NCBI GenBank assembly: GCA_963693315.1
Contig: OY856188.1
Coordinates: forward strand, 247,926,656 to 247,990,655
DNA from: Diogma glabrata
Lineage: Eukaryota > Arthropoda > Insecta > Diptera > Cylindrotomidae
Direction: 5' to 3'
DNA: 64,000 nt
Positions within the stretch are counted from its first letter, which is position 1. Each line of letters opens with the position of its first letter. This document shows, one piece after another, positions 12,991-23,337 of the stretch. The translations under genes and the position numbers were made by a program. Below the pieces are notes generated by a model that worked only from the letters and a program-made list of their open reading frames with translations, was not told where the DNA came from and searched no databases.

Positions 12991-13254
12991 TACGAAAGCA
13001 AATCTGTCTTCAGTGCAACAAAAGTTGGAAAAATTTTCCTTCCTAGTACTTCTTAACCGATCTTTGATGTTGCTAGCTTCTGGTTGAAGATTATCAACTT
13101 CTTTAGATACTTTCTCAGTATCATACTTAAATTCATCATCCTTAAAATCAGTGAATACTTCTTCATACACTTCGTTTTCGACATCAGATATTGGTTTAGG
13201 ATTATCTATTTGGAATAATACTACATCTTCATCACATGCTTCCTTAAAAATCAC
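12991..13254 (-). pseudogene. Copia linker between integrase and RT
   Basis: Acidic low-complexity linker (SDVENEVYEEVFTDFKDDEF, TEKVSKEVDNLQPEASNIKD) followed by RKENFSNFCCTEDRFAFV at the MITE junction. It lies in the same frame as the integrase segment upstream and is the variable part of Copia pol between integrase C-terminus and RT. Confidence 0.75.
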
Positions 13255-13290
13255 ATCACAGACAGTTTGAATTCTTTTGCCAACACTATT

Positions 13291-13794
13291 CTAAACACAA
13301 AAACCTTTTGTATTTTCTCCATATCCAACAAATAAACCAGACTCAGATTTACGATGGAACATGAATAAACATATCAGATTAGATCCAAATATTCTGAAAT
13401 TACTTATAGCTGGCTTTCGTTGAAAATACAATTCGAATGGTGTTTTATTGACCTCAGATGATGGACCAGTTCTATTAAGAACATAAATTGCCGTGTTAAC
13501 AGCTTCAGCCCACAGCTTCAGAGACAAATTTTTATCATGCAACATGGTTCTGGCAGCTTCTTCGATTGTTCGTATGTCTCTTTCTGTGCGACCGTTTTGT
13601 TGAGTGTATACTACGGTATTTTGATGTCGTACTCCGTTTTCTTTTAAATAATTTTGCACATCAGCATTTACGTATTCGGCCTTGCCATTATCACTGCGAA
13701 GAACCTTTAAATCTGAACCTGTATCCTTTTTTAATAAACTTACAAAATGTGTTAAATGCAAATAAACTTCATTCTTATTGTTCAAAAAATACAC
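13291..13794 (-). pseudogene. Copia integrase core
   Basis: Reads VLRSDNGKAEYVNADVQNYL, GVRHQNTVVYTQQNGRTERD, RTMLHDKNLSLKLWAEAVNT and YVLNRTGPSSEVNKTPFELY. LRSDNG carries the second catalytic Asp and ERDIRTIEEAART the catalytic Glu region (usually ER.NRTL.E..R). The first Asp (HSDVCGPM) is in the neighbouring frame at ~13880. Confidence 0.95.
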
Positions 13795-13833
13795 ATGACG
13801 ATAATTTGAATAATCATCCTTAAAAAGAAGAAA

Positions 13834-14232
13834 CTATTTTGACTCACCGTAAGACAACTCCTGCATCGGTCCACATACATCACTGTGAATTATTTCACCA
13901 TGTGCCTTGGCCCTAGATTCACTTCTATGGAATGATATTCGATGATGTTTACCAATAATGCAGTGATCACAAGAAAAATGTTTTTCATCTTCAAAGTCGA
14001 TGTGATATGATTTCAAAAAAGTTCTAACTTGATCAACATTTTGATGAGCTAATCTTTCATGCCACAGTCGTAGTGGCTCTATTTTTAAAGCTACATTAAT
14101 ATCGGGCTTGCTTGCACTGTCACTAACACAACCATCATCAGTAATTACTTTAAACATCATGTGAAAAAGTTTCTCTTCACGTACTACAACACGATTATCT
14201 CTTGTAAACTCACAAACATCTTTGGTGGACAA
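13834..14232 (-). pseudogene. Copia gag-pre-integrase and integrase N-terminus
   Basis: Reads LRLWHERLAHQNVDQVRTFL, FSCDHCIIGKHHRISF and KAHGEIIHSDVCGPMQELSY. The H...H...CDHC pattern is the HHCC zinc site of the GAG-pre-integrase domain. HSDVCGPM contains the first catalytic Asp of the integrase core. Confidence 0.95.
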
Positions 14233-14245
14233 TAATTTGCAACCT

Positions 14246-14520
14246 TTATCTAATGCTTTTCCTCAATTTTAATTCTGGCACGAAAAGAACATTTGAAACA
14301 TATTTCTTTTCCCAAACATCATCATGTATGTTGGCCAGAATAATAATGTCTCCACTTCCGATTGCATTTATTGATTCACCGTTGCCAATTTTAACACGAA
14401 TTGGATTTTCGAATTCGGTGTATTTACTGAACCAACGCAAATTATAACTCATATGATCAGTTGCTCCCGAATCCAGGAACCATTCATCACATCCTTCGCT
14501 GTTAAGCGTTGATGAACATA
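14246..14520 (-). pseudogene. Copia aspartic protease
   Basis: In the frame that includes 14246-14452 the sequence reads DEWFLDSGATDHMSYN and VKIGNGESINAIGSGDI, then VSNVLFVPELKL. DSGA is the catalytic motif of Copia proteases, which cleave the Gag-Pol precursor. The C-terminus is frameshifted. Confidence 0.92.
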
Positions 14521-14578
14521 TTAATGCTTCTCGTTGTTTGTTTGGTGATTTGGAAAATTTATCATTTTCGATTTTGTG

Positions 14579-14620
14579 ACACTCATGACGCCAATGTCCT
14601 TTTTGACCACATTTGAAGCA
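14579..14620 (-). other. Gag CCHC zinc knuckle
   Basis: Reads CFKCGQKGHWRHEC on the minus strand, a perfect Cx2Cx4Hx4C nucleocapsid knuckle that binds genomic RNA. The basic stretch KTKPRK precedes it. Confidence 0.95.
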
Positions 14621-14716
14621 TTTTCTAGGCTTGGTTTTACCTTTTGATTTAAAGAGCTTATTGTTATTTTGTTTTCTTTTAGCAAATAATGCCTCACTTG
14701 TTCCTGGTTCTTGATT

Positions 14717-15277
14717 TCACATTCGGGATTCTTCAACCATTAATCTTGATGTTAAATTTGCAAGTGTTTGGTTTTTATCATCAGTCGACTCCCACGCGTT
14801 ATGAAAGTGGCTGAATTGCGATGGCAACGTCATCAAAAATTTTGTGATGACCATCGTATCCGATATTGTTTCATTCATATCTCGTAACTGTACGATATTC
14901 TGAAGTTTTGAAATATGAGTTGCCATATCGTCACCATCGCTTTTAACGTAACTGTAGAACTGTTGCTATAAAAAAATCTAAATTTGTGGTAGATTTTTGT
15001 TCGTAAACACTATTTAATTTCAACCACATTTTATAGGATGTAGTACAGTTTATAATATGCATTAACGGTTCCTTACCAATACTTGTAGCAATAATTTTTG
15101 TGCTTTTTTATCAGCCTTTTTCCATATTTCAGCTTTAGCAGCATCTGTGGGAAGTTTTAGTTCACCTCTGACAACTTCATATATATCACTATCATTTAAA
15201 ACTATCTTCATTTGAAACTTCCACGTTAGCCATTGGCTAATTTCATTAAATCTAATAATTTTAATAACTTCTTCCAT
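14717..15277 (-). pseudogene. Copia gag
   Basis: Starts with MEEVIKIIRFNEISQWLTWK at 15277 and includes YEVVRGELKLPTDAAKAEIW and, after a short break, MATHISKLQNIVQLRDMNET and TDDKNQTLANLTSRLMVEES. This is the UBN2-type capsid region of Copia Gag. A stop near 15062 and the gap to 14926 show damage within one frame. The start is the first Met after the leader. Confidence 0.9.
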
Positions 15278-15596
15278 TTAACACTAATTTGAAATCAATT
15301 AAAATGTTATAGTAAAACTCACTCAAATATTTTTTATAAAATGCAACAAGGTTGAGTAACCTTTTATATATATATTTTTTTTATTAAATGTGCGGCTATA
15401 GAAATCAAATCTATGTAATACAGGTTGATATACCTACTACGATTATAACTTTATTATTTTACACACGAAAGTCCAGCGTCCCGTATTTATGCACTTTTTA
15501 AACCTTTTTTAAAAAGTTTCAGCAAAAATTCTAACACACTTTCTCAAAAAATAATAAAAGAAAACACTTTCTTATAGCTTGGTTATTCTTGGGTTT

Positions 15597-15604
15597 GGGC
15601 CCAT
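15597..15604. repeat. hAT target duplication, left (GGGCCCAT)
   Basis: Exact 8-bp match to 17900-17907. 8 bp is the diagnostic TSD size for hAT. The octamer is part of the Copia primer-binding site. Confidence 0.95.
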
Positions 15605-17899
15605 CAGCGCCGGCGCTAGCGATTTTGGCGCCTGGTGCAGTTTTCAAAAATGCCGCCCTAAAAAAATCTATCTGTCGTAAATAATCCGTTTCCACATCGC
15701 CCAAAAGGTAGGATATGCAGTGCATTTTTTTTAACGACGTATCCCACGTAGGTATAGTCCTCAAAAATAAACATTAAAAAAATAAATAAAAGATTAAATA
15801 TTGTTATCGTTCTAATCCAGCGTACGAATTTCAATAACAAAAAATTAATATTAAAAATATATTTAAAAAATAAATAAAGATTTAATATTGCTATCGTACT
15901 TACTAATATAGCGTACGAATTTCAATAACAAAAAATTAAAAAAAATTGGATAAATAGCACTAAAATTCAAGCGTGTATTTTTAAATTGTAAAATATATTA
16001 GTTAATTAAATTTTATTTTACGCGCTTTGATTCTTGCAAAGTCGTCTATCAAATCACTATAATCCAAGTTGCTCAGAAATTTACTTTCTATAGATATTCT
16101 AGCTAAATCTACCAGTCTTTCTTGTCCTATTGCACTACGTAAATAATTTTTAATAATTTTTAATTTAGAAAAGCTACGTTCACCGGAAGCTACTGTGACT
16201 GGTATTGTCAATAAAATTCTAAGAGCTACAACTAGATTTGGTAATATCTGGTCGAATTTCTTTTCAAATATAAAATCTAATGATTCTATAGGGCTTAAAG
16301 TTCCTGAAATTATACTTTGGAATGTTTTAATTTTGTCCCATAAATCTAAACCTACTATATCAGAATTTGAATTGAAAGTTAAATGCTTTTCTAGGGAAAG
16401 ACAATTATTTAAATGATCAGAAGCATTTAATGAAGCCACAAAAATATGCAAAAATTTGAAAATATTATTGTGTTCCGAAATTTGATCAAACCGTTCGCTA
16501 ACAGATTAAATCGCCTGATCAAGGTTTTGAAAATAAAATTTAACTTCAAATTTTTGTTCAGGATTTGATATAATTTCGTCTCTACCTTCGTACGAAAAAA
16601 GTTGAGGTTTTCGACTAGGGCGCCTTGGAGCATCCGGGAAATTTGGTGGAACATCTAATTTTAAAGCCATTTCTTTAGCTTGCAAGATAAACCCCAGAAA
16701 TGTTTCCTCATTTCGTCAAAAACTCTTTTGTGCCCTCTAACAAATGTACTGCCGTCGTTAAACAAATAGCAGGACTTTGTAAATATTTGCTAAATATATT
16801 CATTTTATCAAGAATATTATATCAAATAATTATTGAACATATAAATTCAATATGAATAATTTTGAGAGATAAACTATTCGTGTTATTTCTTATTATTCCT
16901 TCCTTATCCTTGTCACTTCTTATTTGAACTAAAGCGTCATAAATATTACCTAAACTACACATTAAGGGTTTTAAAGCTTCTATGCGGCTTTCCCATCTTG
17001 TCGTACAGAGTGGCTTGAGAGTTAATGTTTTCACATTCTGTTTCAAAATGTCCCATCTTGAAACAGAACTAGAAAAAAAAACATATAAACATTGGACAGT
17101 ATCAAACAAATTGAAGTGAACATTGAACTGAATTTAGAAGAACTAGGTTAGCTGAATGTGATGCGCATGGCACAAAAAATGCTCGGGGTTCTATTTGTTT
17201 AATTTGAGCTTGCATTCCAATGTTTTTTCCCTTCATATTTGAGCCATTATCATAGCCTTGCCTTCTGCAATCATTAATTGAAAATTTTAGAGAAGTTAGT
17301 CGGTCTAAAACTAAATTCGTTAAGCCCTTACCCGTCGTATCTGTAGCTTTTAAGAACCCATAAAAAGCTCCTTAATTTCATGTTTGTTTTGATTTCTATG
17401 AACAACTCTAACAATAAGTGATAATTGTTCATTGCGGTTCTGATCTGGAGTACAATCAACAATTATCGAAAAATATTTTGCACCTTTTATCATATCATCG
17501 ATTTTATTTTGAATAACTTTAGACACGATTGAAATTAGTTCATTCTGAATGCTTTTATACAAATATTTGTTTTGCGTCTCAATATTAGTTATCCGTCGTA
17601 GGTATTCTGAAAGAACATTGTCAAATTCAGCAATTGCTTCTACTAATTTGAGAAAATTACCATTATTTTTGTCGTATAACCTGTCTGACCCACCCCTGAA
17701 TGCCAAAGATTGCATTGAAAGAAATTTTACAAAAAAAATTTAAGAATTTTTACACAGTGAAAAAAATATTTTTGGTAATAAATTTCGGTAATATTTATTT
17801 TATTATTTTAAATTTATTTTTATTAATTGGGTTTTGGCGCCCTCCAATTTTAGCGCCCCGTCAAACTGTTCGTACTGCTCCAAGGAAGCGCCGGCCCTG
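15605..17899 (-). mobile_element. hAT transposon inserted in Copia PBS
   Basis: Termini CAGCGCCGGCGCT and (inverted) CAGGGCCGGCGCT, flanked by the 8-bp TSD GGGCCCAT. The body carries a minus-strand hAT transposase of the zinc-finger-MYM/DUF4371 kind. Only ~185 bp lie between the first readable residues and the end, so the N-terminal zinc-finger part is deleted. Confidence 0.95.
16002..17715 (-). pseudogene. hAT transposase, DUF4371 plus dimerisation domain
   Basis: Readable in pieces: QSLAFRGGSDRL, KYFSIIVDCTPDQNRNEQLS (DDE Asp in VDCTPD), then in other frames a DRLTSLKF...CRRQGYDNGSNMKG segment, LKPLCTTRWESRIEALKPL, and at the C-terminus ILLTIPVTVASGERSFSKLK with NYLRSAIGQERLVDLARISI. The last block is the hAT dimerisation domain. 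Frames change several times and stops occur, so it is inactive. Expected N-terminal BED/TTF zinc finger is absent. Confidence 0.93.
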
Positions 17900-17907
17900 G
17901 GGCCCAT
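17900..17907. repeat. hAT target duplication, right (GGGCCCAT)
   Basis: Second copy of the octamer, immediately outside the hAT end and adjoining ATAACC and the Copia LTR. Confidence 0.95.
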
Positions 17908-17911
17908 AACC
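17900..17911 (-). promoter_or_regulatory. Copia primer-binding site (tRNA-iMet), remnant
   Basis: Minus-strand GGTTATGGGCCC directly follows the 5' LTR. It complements the anticodon-loop side of initiator tRNA-Met, the primer type of Drosophila copia. The hAT insertion splits it, and the remaining bases are at 15590-15604. Confidence 0.85.
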
Positions 17912-18123
17912 TATGAGCAGAGTAATAAAAAACACGATCTATTCCGTTCGATGGAAAGATTATAATTAAAAAATTAATATTATAATGATATTACAAGAGT
18001 TCATGATAATACTAATACATTCAATCAGTAATTATATTAAACAAAATAATTCTCAATTTATGATCAATTATATAAATTAACAACTCTCAATTTGTGAGTA
18101 TATAAAATTAACAATTCTCAATA
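17912..18123 (-). repeat. Copia 5' LTR, intact length
   Basis: 212 bp, TATTGAGAATTG...CTGCTCATA on the minus strand. Serves as the uninterrupted reference for the left LTR. The TSD TTTTC follows at 18124-18128. Confidence 0.92.
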
Positions 18124-18128
18124 TTTTC

Positions 18129-18942
18129 TAGAAATCTCAATAATGTTTGAGTTACTTTTGAAGAACTTAGGATACTTACAGTACTTACGAGTTGTTTAGA
18201 TAATTTATATGAAGATGACTATTATTATTGATGATTTATGGATAAATGTGTAATTTATACTTTTAACCTTTCTACCTTTAATATCACGTTTGAGGATTAT
18301 ATCTAGCTTATTTTACTTCAAAAGAGATATTTACAAAAGTGTGCGGCATTACATATGTCCTCATTTTTCATCTCAAACTTGATTAACCGAATAAGTTTGA
18401 AAAAATTAATAATGATAGAAAGTTTTGTGAGCTTGAAATGGAAGCTATGGGTCTGGTATTTATATGTCTATTTTTTGATAGACTTGGAATAAGGCGATGG
18501 CTTTATTTTCAGTCAAGTTGTATTCGAGTGGAGTCTGCTGTTTTATATATTTACGTTTTAACGCTTAAATCTCATTTTCCAAAATGATGGCTTTCAAATC
18601 TATTGCCATTTGCATGTTACTTCGATTTGAGAGCGGAAAATAGTATATAATAAGATGGCGGCGGGTAAGGGAGTTGCAAGAACTTTATTTAAACTTCAAT
18701 AACTTCAAGTCTTGCCAATTGATTGATGAAAATCTGTATATAAGCTCTTTGTACAGTTATAAAGAGTTCTGCATTCCAGCTTAGCCGATTTTCCCCCAAC
18801 CCCCCCTCTCTCTCTCCCCTCTCCCTCTTTCTCTTTTATGTATACATTTTTTGACGGCCATTTTGCTGTCTGAAGACTTATATTAGACAATCACATTATT
18901 TTATAAAATATCGAAGCCACTCCGCAGAAATATTTTATAAAA
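18129..18942. other. Non-coding, with pyrimidine tract
   Basis: No coding signal. A C/T-rich block at about 18790-18837 (CCCCCCTCTCTCTCT and similar) stands out from AT-rich surroundings. Confidence 0.5.
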
Positions 18943-19335
18943 TGTTTGATTAATATACACTACGCACGCACAAAAAAGAATTTCTTTTGTTAATAAGACA
19001 AGCTCAATAAAAAGAAAAGAACGTGGTTAGTAAAACCAAAATGAAAATGATGCTTTACTTTTATTGTTACCAGCGTTGCCATCGAAGAAAGAATTGAGTT
19101 TTTGAAAACAAAATTAGGTTTTTTTTTTTAAAAAAAAGGTCAACAGATATAGTTAAACTATAATAGACCTGAATCATAAGATGGTTTCTCAGAATTCGAA
19201 GTTCCGCAAAAGGAGTTTGGGCTTCTAGAGCTCAAAAAAGAGTCAAAACACCATTTTGAGTCAAATGTAGTCAAATGTACATCATTGTTGTAGATGATGA
19301 AGTTATTCTAAAAGTATGTTCCACACACCACAACA
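18943..19335 (-). repeat. Candidate 3' LTR of a second LTR element
   Basis: On the minus strand the segment starts TGTTGTGGTGTG right after the purine tract GGGAGGGGGAG (19336-19346), a typical polypurine tract/LTR junction. It could end at ATCAAACA (18943), giving TG...CA. No second LTR copy was found in the window, so the low-coordinate end is a guess. Confidence 0.45.
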
Positions 19336-19346
19336 CTCCCCCTCCC
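19336..19346 (-). other. Polypurine tract
   Basis: Minus-strand GGGAGGGGGAG immediately upstream of TGTTGTGG. This is the expected site of plus-strand priming for an LTR element. Confidence 0.55.
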
Positions 19347-19745
19347 AAGTGAAATCGAGGATGTAACGATTTACAAGAAAGAACGAAAAGGAGAGAGGTT
19401 TTAATATGCCAGAGCATTAAGAAAGCTAGCTTGAATTGTGGTAGTTCGACCTGTTTAAGAAGTTGCAGCGGAAGGGCTAAAATTTAAAAGTGAATAAGGA
19501 TCCGAGGAAGTAGATTGGACGTTGTCTGAAGGACTGTGTTTCGACTGCATAACTTGGAGTTGTGTTTAAATGTAGGGAAAGTTGAATCTTCAGCTTCTGA
19601 CCTAAAGTGAGTTTTTAATCTGTCGATGGTTGAGTCTTATATTAAAGTGAAGTTAATGTTTGAAATAGACTAATGTTATATAGTGAAATTAAAGTCGAGT
19701 TATTTTAAGTCGAGTTATTGTCCTCTATCGGAAAGGGCTTTATTT

Positions 19746-20262
19746 TTAGTAAAGTTTAATAAATATCGAAATTTTGATTGTCTTGGCTATTGCGTGGTTT
19801 ATCCAGGTTAGATTACGGTATTTGTAAGAGATAGATGACCCACTTGTTTCGTTAACATGTGTAACGTTGTGTTTGACCGTTTGAGTTAGGTCATTTGAAG
19901 GAGTTTTTTTTTTGAAATCCTGAAGAATATTGACAACAGTAGGATAAATAGAATTATAATCGATACTAGTTAATGTGAAAACTGGGGAAGTGGAGATTTC
20001 CACTATGTCGTCGATTTTGTGGCATTCGCTGCGAAGAGTGAATACTCCGATGAATCAAGTGTGAGCATGGTAACGTCAGCGATGTTACAGGTCTGATACC
20101 AGAGTGTTTGTCCCTTAAAAGAACAATTTCTAATAAATTTGTCGATGTTTTCACAAATTTCAGATTTTTAGCATGTGGCTCGATTTGGTTACTTTTGACA
20201 TCTATGGTTGCATGATGCAAACTATGCAAATCTTTTGCATTTAATACAATTGTCTCGTCCAT
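19746..20262 (-). pseudogene. Unrecognised 3' ORF of LTR element
   Basis: Two overlapping frames, MDETIVLNAKDLHSLHHATI... (20262 downward) and a following frame with SPVFTLTSIDYNSIYPTVV and HVNETSGSSISYKY. They read like one protein split by a frameshift near 20030. It sits ~400 bp upstream of the polypurine tract, where the last gene of an LTR element would be. I do not recognise the protein; an env-like or late gag-pol origin are both possible. Confidence 0.35.
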
Positions 20263-20479
20263 TTAGTTTCGAACCAATAAGAACCAAAATTCTAATTCTC
20301 ATCAGGGTTAGGATTCAGGATTCATTCTTAATATTCATGATGGAAGATTTTTCATCGAACTAAAATCTAAGTAGAATCTGTAATGTAAAATCGCAACTAA
20401 TTTTTTGAATTAATTGTAGATACAGTTTTCTTAAATTTAACAAATTAAGAATAAAATTAAAACCTAGAATTTTGGCTAA

Positions 20480-20751
20480 TAGTCCAGTAAATAAAGGTTA
20501 AAAGGTCGCAAAAATCCTGTCGCGGACGGGACCTGGCGCAAATTGTTGGTTTTACCGAGTACTTTGACGTGAGCAAAATTACCTTGGGGTTCCGACCCTG
20601 TGAGCCTGGAAAATGGCCCTCAAAGTGTCAGAAGTAGTTTCCGGGCCACATCTCCGGAAATATGGCAGTTAGGGTATTCCTGTTTAGCTAGAAATGAATG
20701 TGAGCTAATTATCTACAGAAATGGTCCTAATCATTTTTATCGTAAACCCGA
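20480..20751. repeat. Left terminal inverted repeat, ~270 bp
   Basis: Pairs with 22486-22744. Shared blocks include CAAAAATCCTGTC, GACGGGACCTGGCG, TTGGGGTTCCGACC and TCTACAGAAATGGTCC. Homology stops after ATCATTTTT. Confidence 0.85.
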
Positions 20752-21672
20752 TAGTTTCCGAGATAACGGACTCGAACCTTGTCCTGCATTTTTCTCTTCA
20801 TCATGGAGCCAGAACGCCGCTTTACACGTATTTACTAAGGAGTTGCGGACAAATTAGCGGATAACTCGGTCAAAATTCAATATTTTTCGATGATTCAAAA
20901 TTCATGTGAAAGAAAAAACCCGTACCTGTCACATTCTGTGATAAAATTCCTGTTATCACGTTTGTAAGCGAGTGCAAACGGCGGTCAAAGTTTCTTTTTA
21001 TCCGGTTTTCTGACGCTGTTTTAAATTTATTCATATTTTTTTTAAAAATTTTGTTTTTATATGTTTCTTTCTTGATTATTGTACCTGTGGGGGTCTTGAA
21101 ACATCTCAGAAAGTTTGCCACAGTGGCTTTCTCGCACTTTTAAACAAAAGGGAATATATTAATTTCCATTTTGAAGACTTTCATGGAGTTTCGGAAAGTC
21201 CGCGGAAAATCATTAATAAAAGATTTATTGTGTATTGAAGTGCCTCATAAGTTACACCAATTTGTAGCTTAGAATGTCTAGTTTCCGATCGTATTTTCCA
21301 AATTGTTTAGAAATTTCCAGGGCTCTTTAAAAGTTGATTTTACGCCCACACGGGAAAAAACTGGCCAAATTTTTCAGACACTTTTTTTTCTTTCCGAGGA
21401 ATGTTTTGGGTATTGTTACTTATATAAAAGTAAAGCTGAGGTTCTCAGCTTTCGATTGATATAAATAATGTCATTGTTTTTAATCCACAAAAAAAAAATA
21501 GAAAAAGTTTGTCTGAAATTATTTATGATAATTTCCTCTTTTTTTCTGCTTCACGTGGCGGCGCGTATATTACGTGTATAATATCGGTCCGCGCAGGCGC
21601 GCACACATGGCACACACACACTGGCTTCACGCGTCCCTCGTTGACTTATATTGTTATTGTTTATCGTCAACA

Positions 21673-21804
21673 ATAGTACATTATGATGCTAGGACGTAAA
21701 GCTAAAGATTTTGGACGGATGTGGAGTTTGCAAATCGAGGCGCTAGCCGAGATTTGCACCCACATTAAGTCCAAAATAGCTTACGTCCGTGCATCATATA
21801 CTAT
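21673..21804. repeat. 132-bp snapback palindrome A
   Basis: Imperfect inverted repeat with ~65-bp arms: ATAGTACATTATGATGC at one end, GCATCATATACTAT at the other, and GGCGCTAGCC at the centre. Arm blocks GGACGTAA, ATTTTGGAC, ATGTGG and TGCAAATC all recur inverted. Same ends and length as 47540-47673. Confidence 0.85.
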
Positions 21805-22485
21805 TTTTTATTCGCCGCAAGCAAAATATTTTAAGAAAATTTGTTTATTCTAAATTAAAATTATAAATTTTCATAAATTTTAAAATAAAAATATGTGGCA
21901 CAAGTAACCTTTGACAAAATATTTATTATTTTTTTCCAAATTATTGTGTAGCTATGACAACAAATGATAACAACTATTTTAATTGGATAATGAAATTTTG
22001 AATTTAAGGGTTGCTTTGATAAAAAATTTTATTTTTCATAGACTTTTTACTTTTTTGGACGTAGCTATGACGACAAAATAAATAGTTATATAGTGACACT
22101 TTAAGGCCGTAAATCACAGTAATAAAGTAACACTTTAAAATGTAGGAGAATAAAAACGTCATTTATTATAAATTATTAAATTAGAAATCGACAACATATA
22201 ACGCATTTACAGCGACATAACAAATTAGTACATGTATAATTTAAATTTGTGTGTGACTGATCCTTCCTATGCTCCTATATGGCCGCGATAATGTCGCAAA
22301 TACAACGAGGAAGCCATTGTCATTTGCAGGTCAAATTTTTCAGGCCAAAACATGGAGCTGTGGGTATTTCCAAGCCCTCAGTTCTCAAATTTGATGAGAA
22401 TCTGGAGTTTTTTCATGGTCTCAAATTTGACAATTTTTCACTACCCGTTTTTGCAAAAAGTATCAATGTTGCGAAAAAAATGATT

Positions 22486-22744
22486 AGGACCATTTCTGTA
22501 GATAATTAGCTCATCTTCATTTCTGGCTAAACAAGAATACCCTAACTGCCATATTTTCGGAGATATGGCCCGGAAACTACTTCTGACAATTTGAGGGTCA
22601 TTTTCCAGGCTCACAGGGTCGGAACCCCAAGGTAATTTTTCTCACGTCAAAGTACTCAGTAAGACCAACAATTTCCGCCAGGTCCCGTCCGTGACAGGAT
22701 TTTTGCGAGCTTTTAATCTTTTTCGACCTTTATTTACTGGACTA
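22486..22744. repeat. Right terminal inverted repeat, ~260 bp
   Basis: Inverted copy of 20480-20751; differs by a 5-8 bp indel near the tip and scattered substitutions. Confidence 0.85.
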
Positions 22745-22963
22745 TAACTAAACTAATAATTTTCTTCGTTTTTGGTTTACATATTTTGATGTTTGACTAA
22801 GTCCCAAAACAATTCTGCAGCCCAATTTCGGTTTTTTTCCGCCGGTAAACATTTTTTTTCACAACATATTTTATATTCGTTCACACACAACAGTATTTGT
22901 TCATGAAACAATTTAATGAGTTTATTTCAAATATTTGAGTTTTTGGCTAAATGTCGTGATATG

Positions 22964-23334
22964 CACCCCGATTACTGAAGTCGTGTCACATCAGGTGACA
23001 TGAGTATAGTCACGTCACGTCGCTTAAAAATTGGTATTATTGAAGTCGATAAAAACGGTCACGACTAAAACTAAAAATTCTGAAACGAAAAAACTCCAAA
23101 ACTAAAAAAACGCACATTTTACGGCTTTCAATTTCACAAAAACAATTAAAGATGTTTGAAAAAATTATCGTCACATGAAAAATTGAGGCGACTAAAATGT
23201 CATTTAAATTTTAAAGTGACATCTGTCGTATAAAATGACTTGAGGCGTAAAAAACGACTTCAACAATACGAAGATTGATGCGAGGTGACTTTAGTAATTA
23301 AAAGTGACAAGACATGCCTTCGGTAATCGGAATG
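22964..23334. mobile_element. MITE copy 2 (CACCCCGATTAC inverted ends)
   Basis: Begins CACCCCGATTACTGAAG and ends CTTCGGTAATCGGAATG. Flanked by ATG on both sides (22961-22963, 23335-23337), a 3-bp duplication. Matches 12638-12990 in inverse orientation across its whole length. Dense in GTCAC/GTGAC motifs. No coding capacity. The 3-bp TSD is compatible with a PIF/Harbinger-type origin, which is inference. Confidence 0.9.
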
Positions 23335-23337
23335 ATG

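Larger units (their letters stand above)
9735..18123 (-). mobile_element. Copia LTR retrotransposon with nested insertions
   Basis: Two LTR copies (left 9735-11033 with an insert, right 17912-18123) enclose gag, protease, integrase, RT and RNase H on the minus strand. The order pro-int-RT-RH defines Ty1/Copia. LTRs run TAT...ATA, and the 5-bp TSD is TTTTC. The sequence next to the 5' LTR is GGTTATGGGCCCA, complementary to the anticodon region of initiator tRNA-Met, the primer used by Drosophila copia. Three later insertions (in the 3' LTR, in pol, and in the PBS) and many frameshifts show an old copy. Without inserts the element is about 4.7 kb. Confidence 0.95.
20480..22744. mobile_element. 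Long-TIR element (TAGTCCAGTAAATAAAGG ends)
   Basis: Outer ends TAGTCCAGTAAATAAAGG and its inverted copy CCTTTATTTACTGGACTA. The two arms (20480-20751 and 22486-22744) match over about 260 bp, with small indels near the tips. TA at both tips allows a TA target duplication. No transposase ORF is present; ORFs inside are by-products of the arms. It carries the nested snapback palindrome at 21673-21804. Superfamily unknown. Confidence 0.8.

Noticed and set aside
20600..20857. ORF in GC-richer sequence as a host gene
   Set aside because: It lies mostly in the left terminal inverted repeat of the 20480-22744 element, and the matching right arm does not keep the frame.
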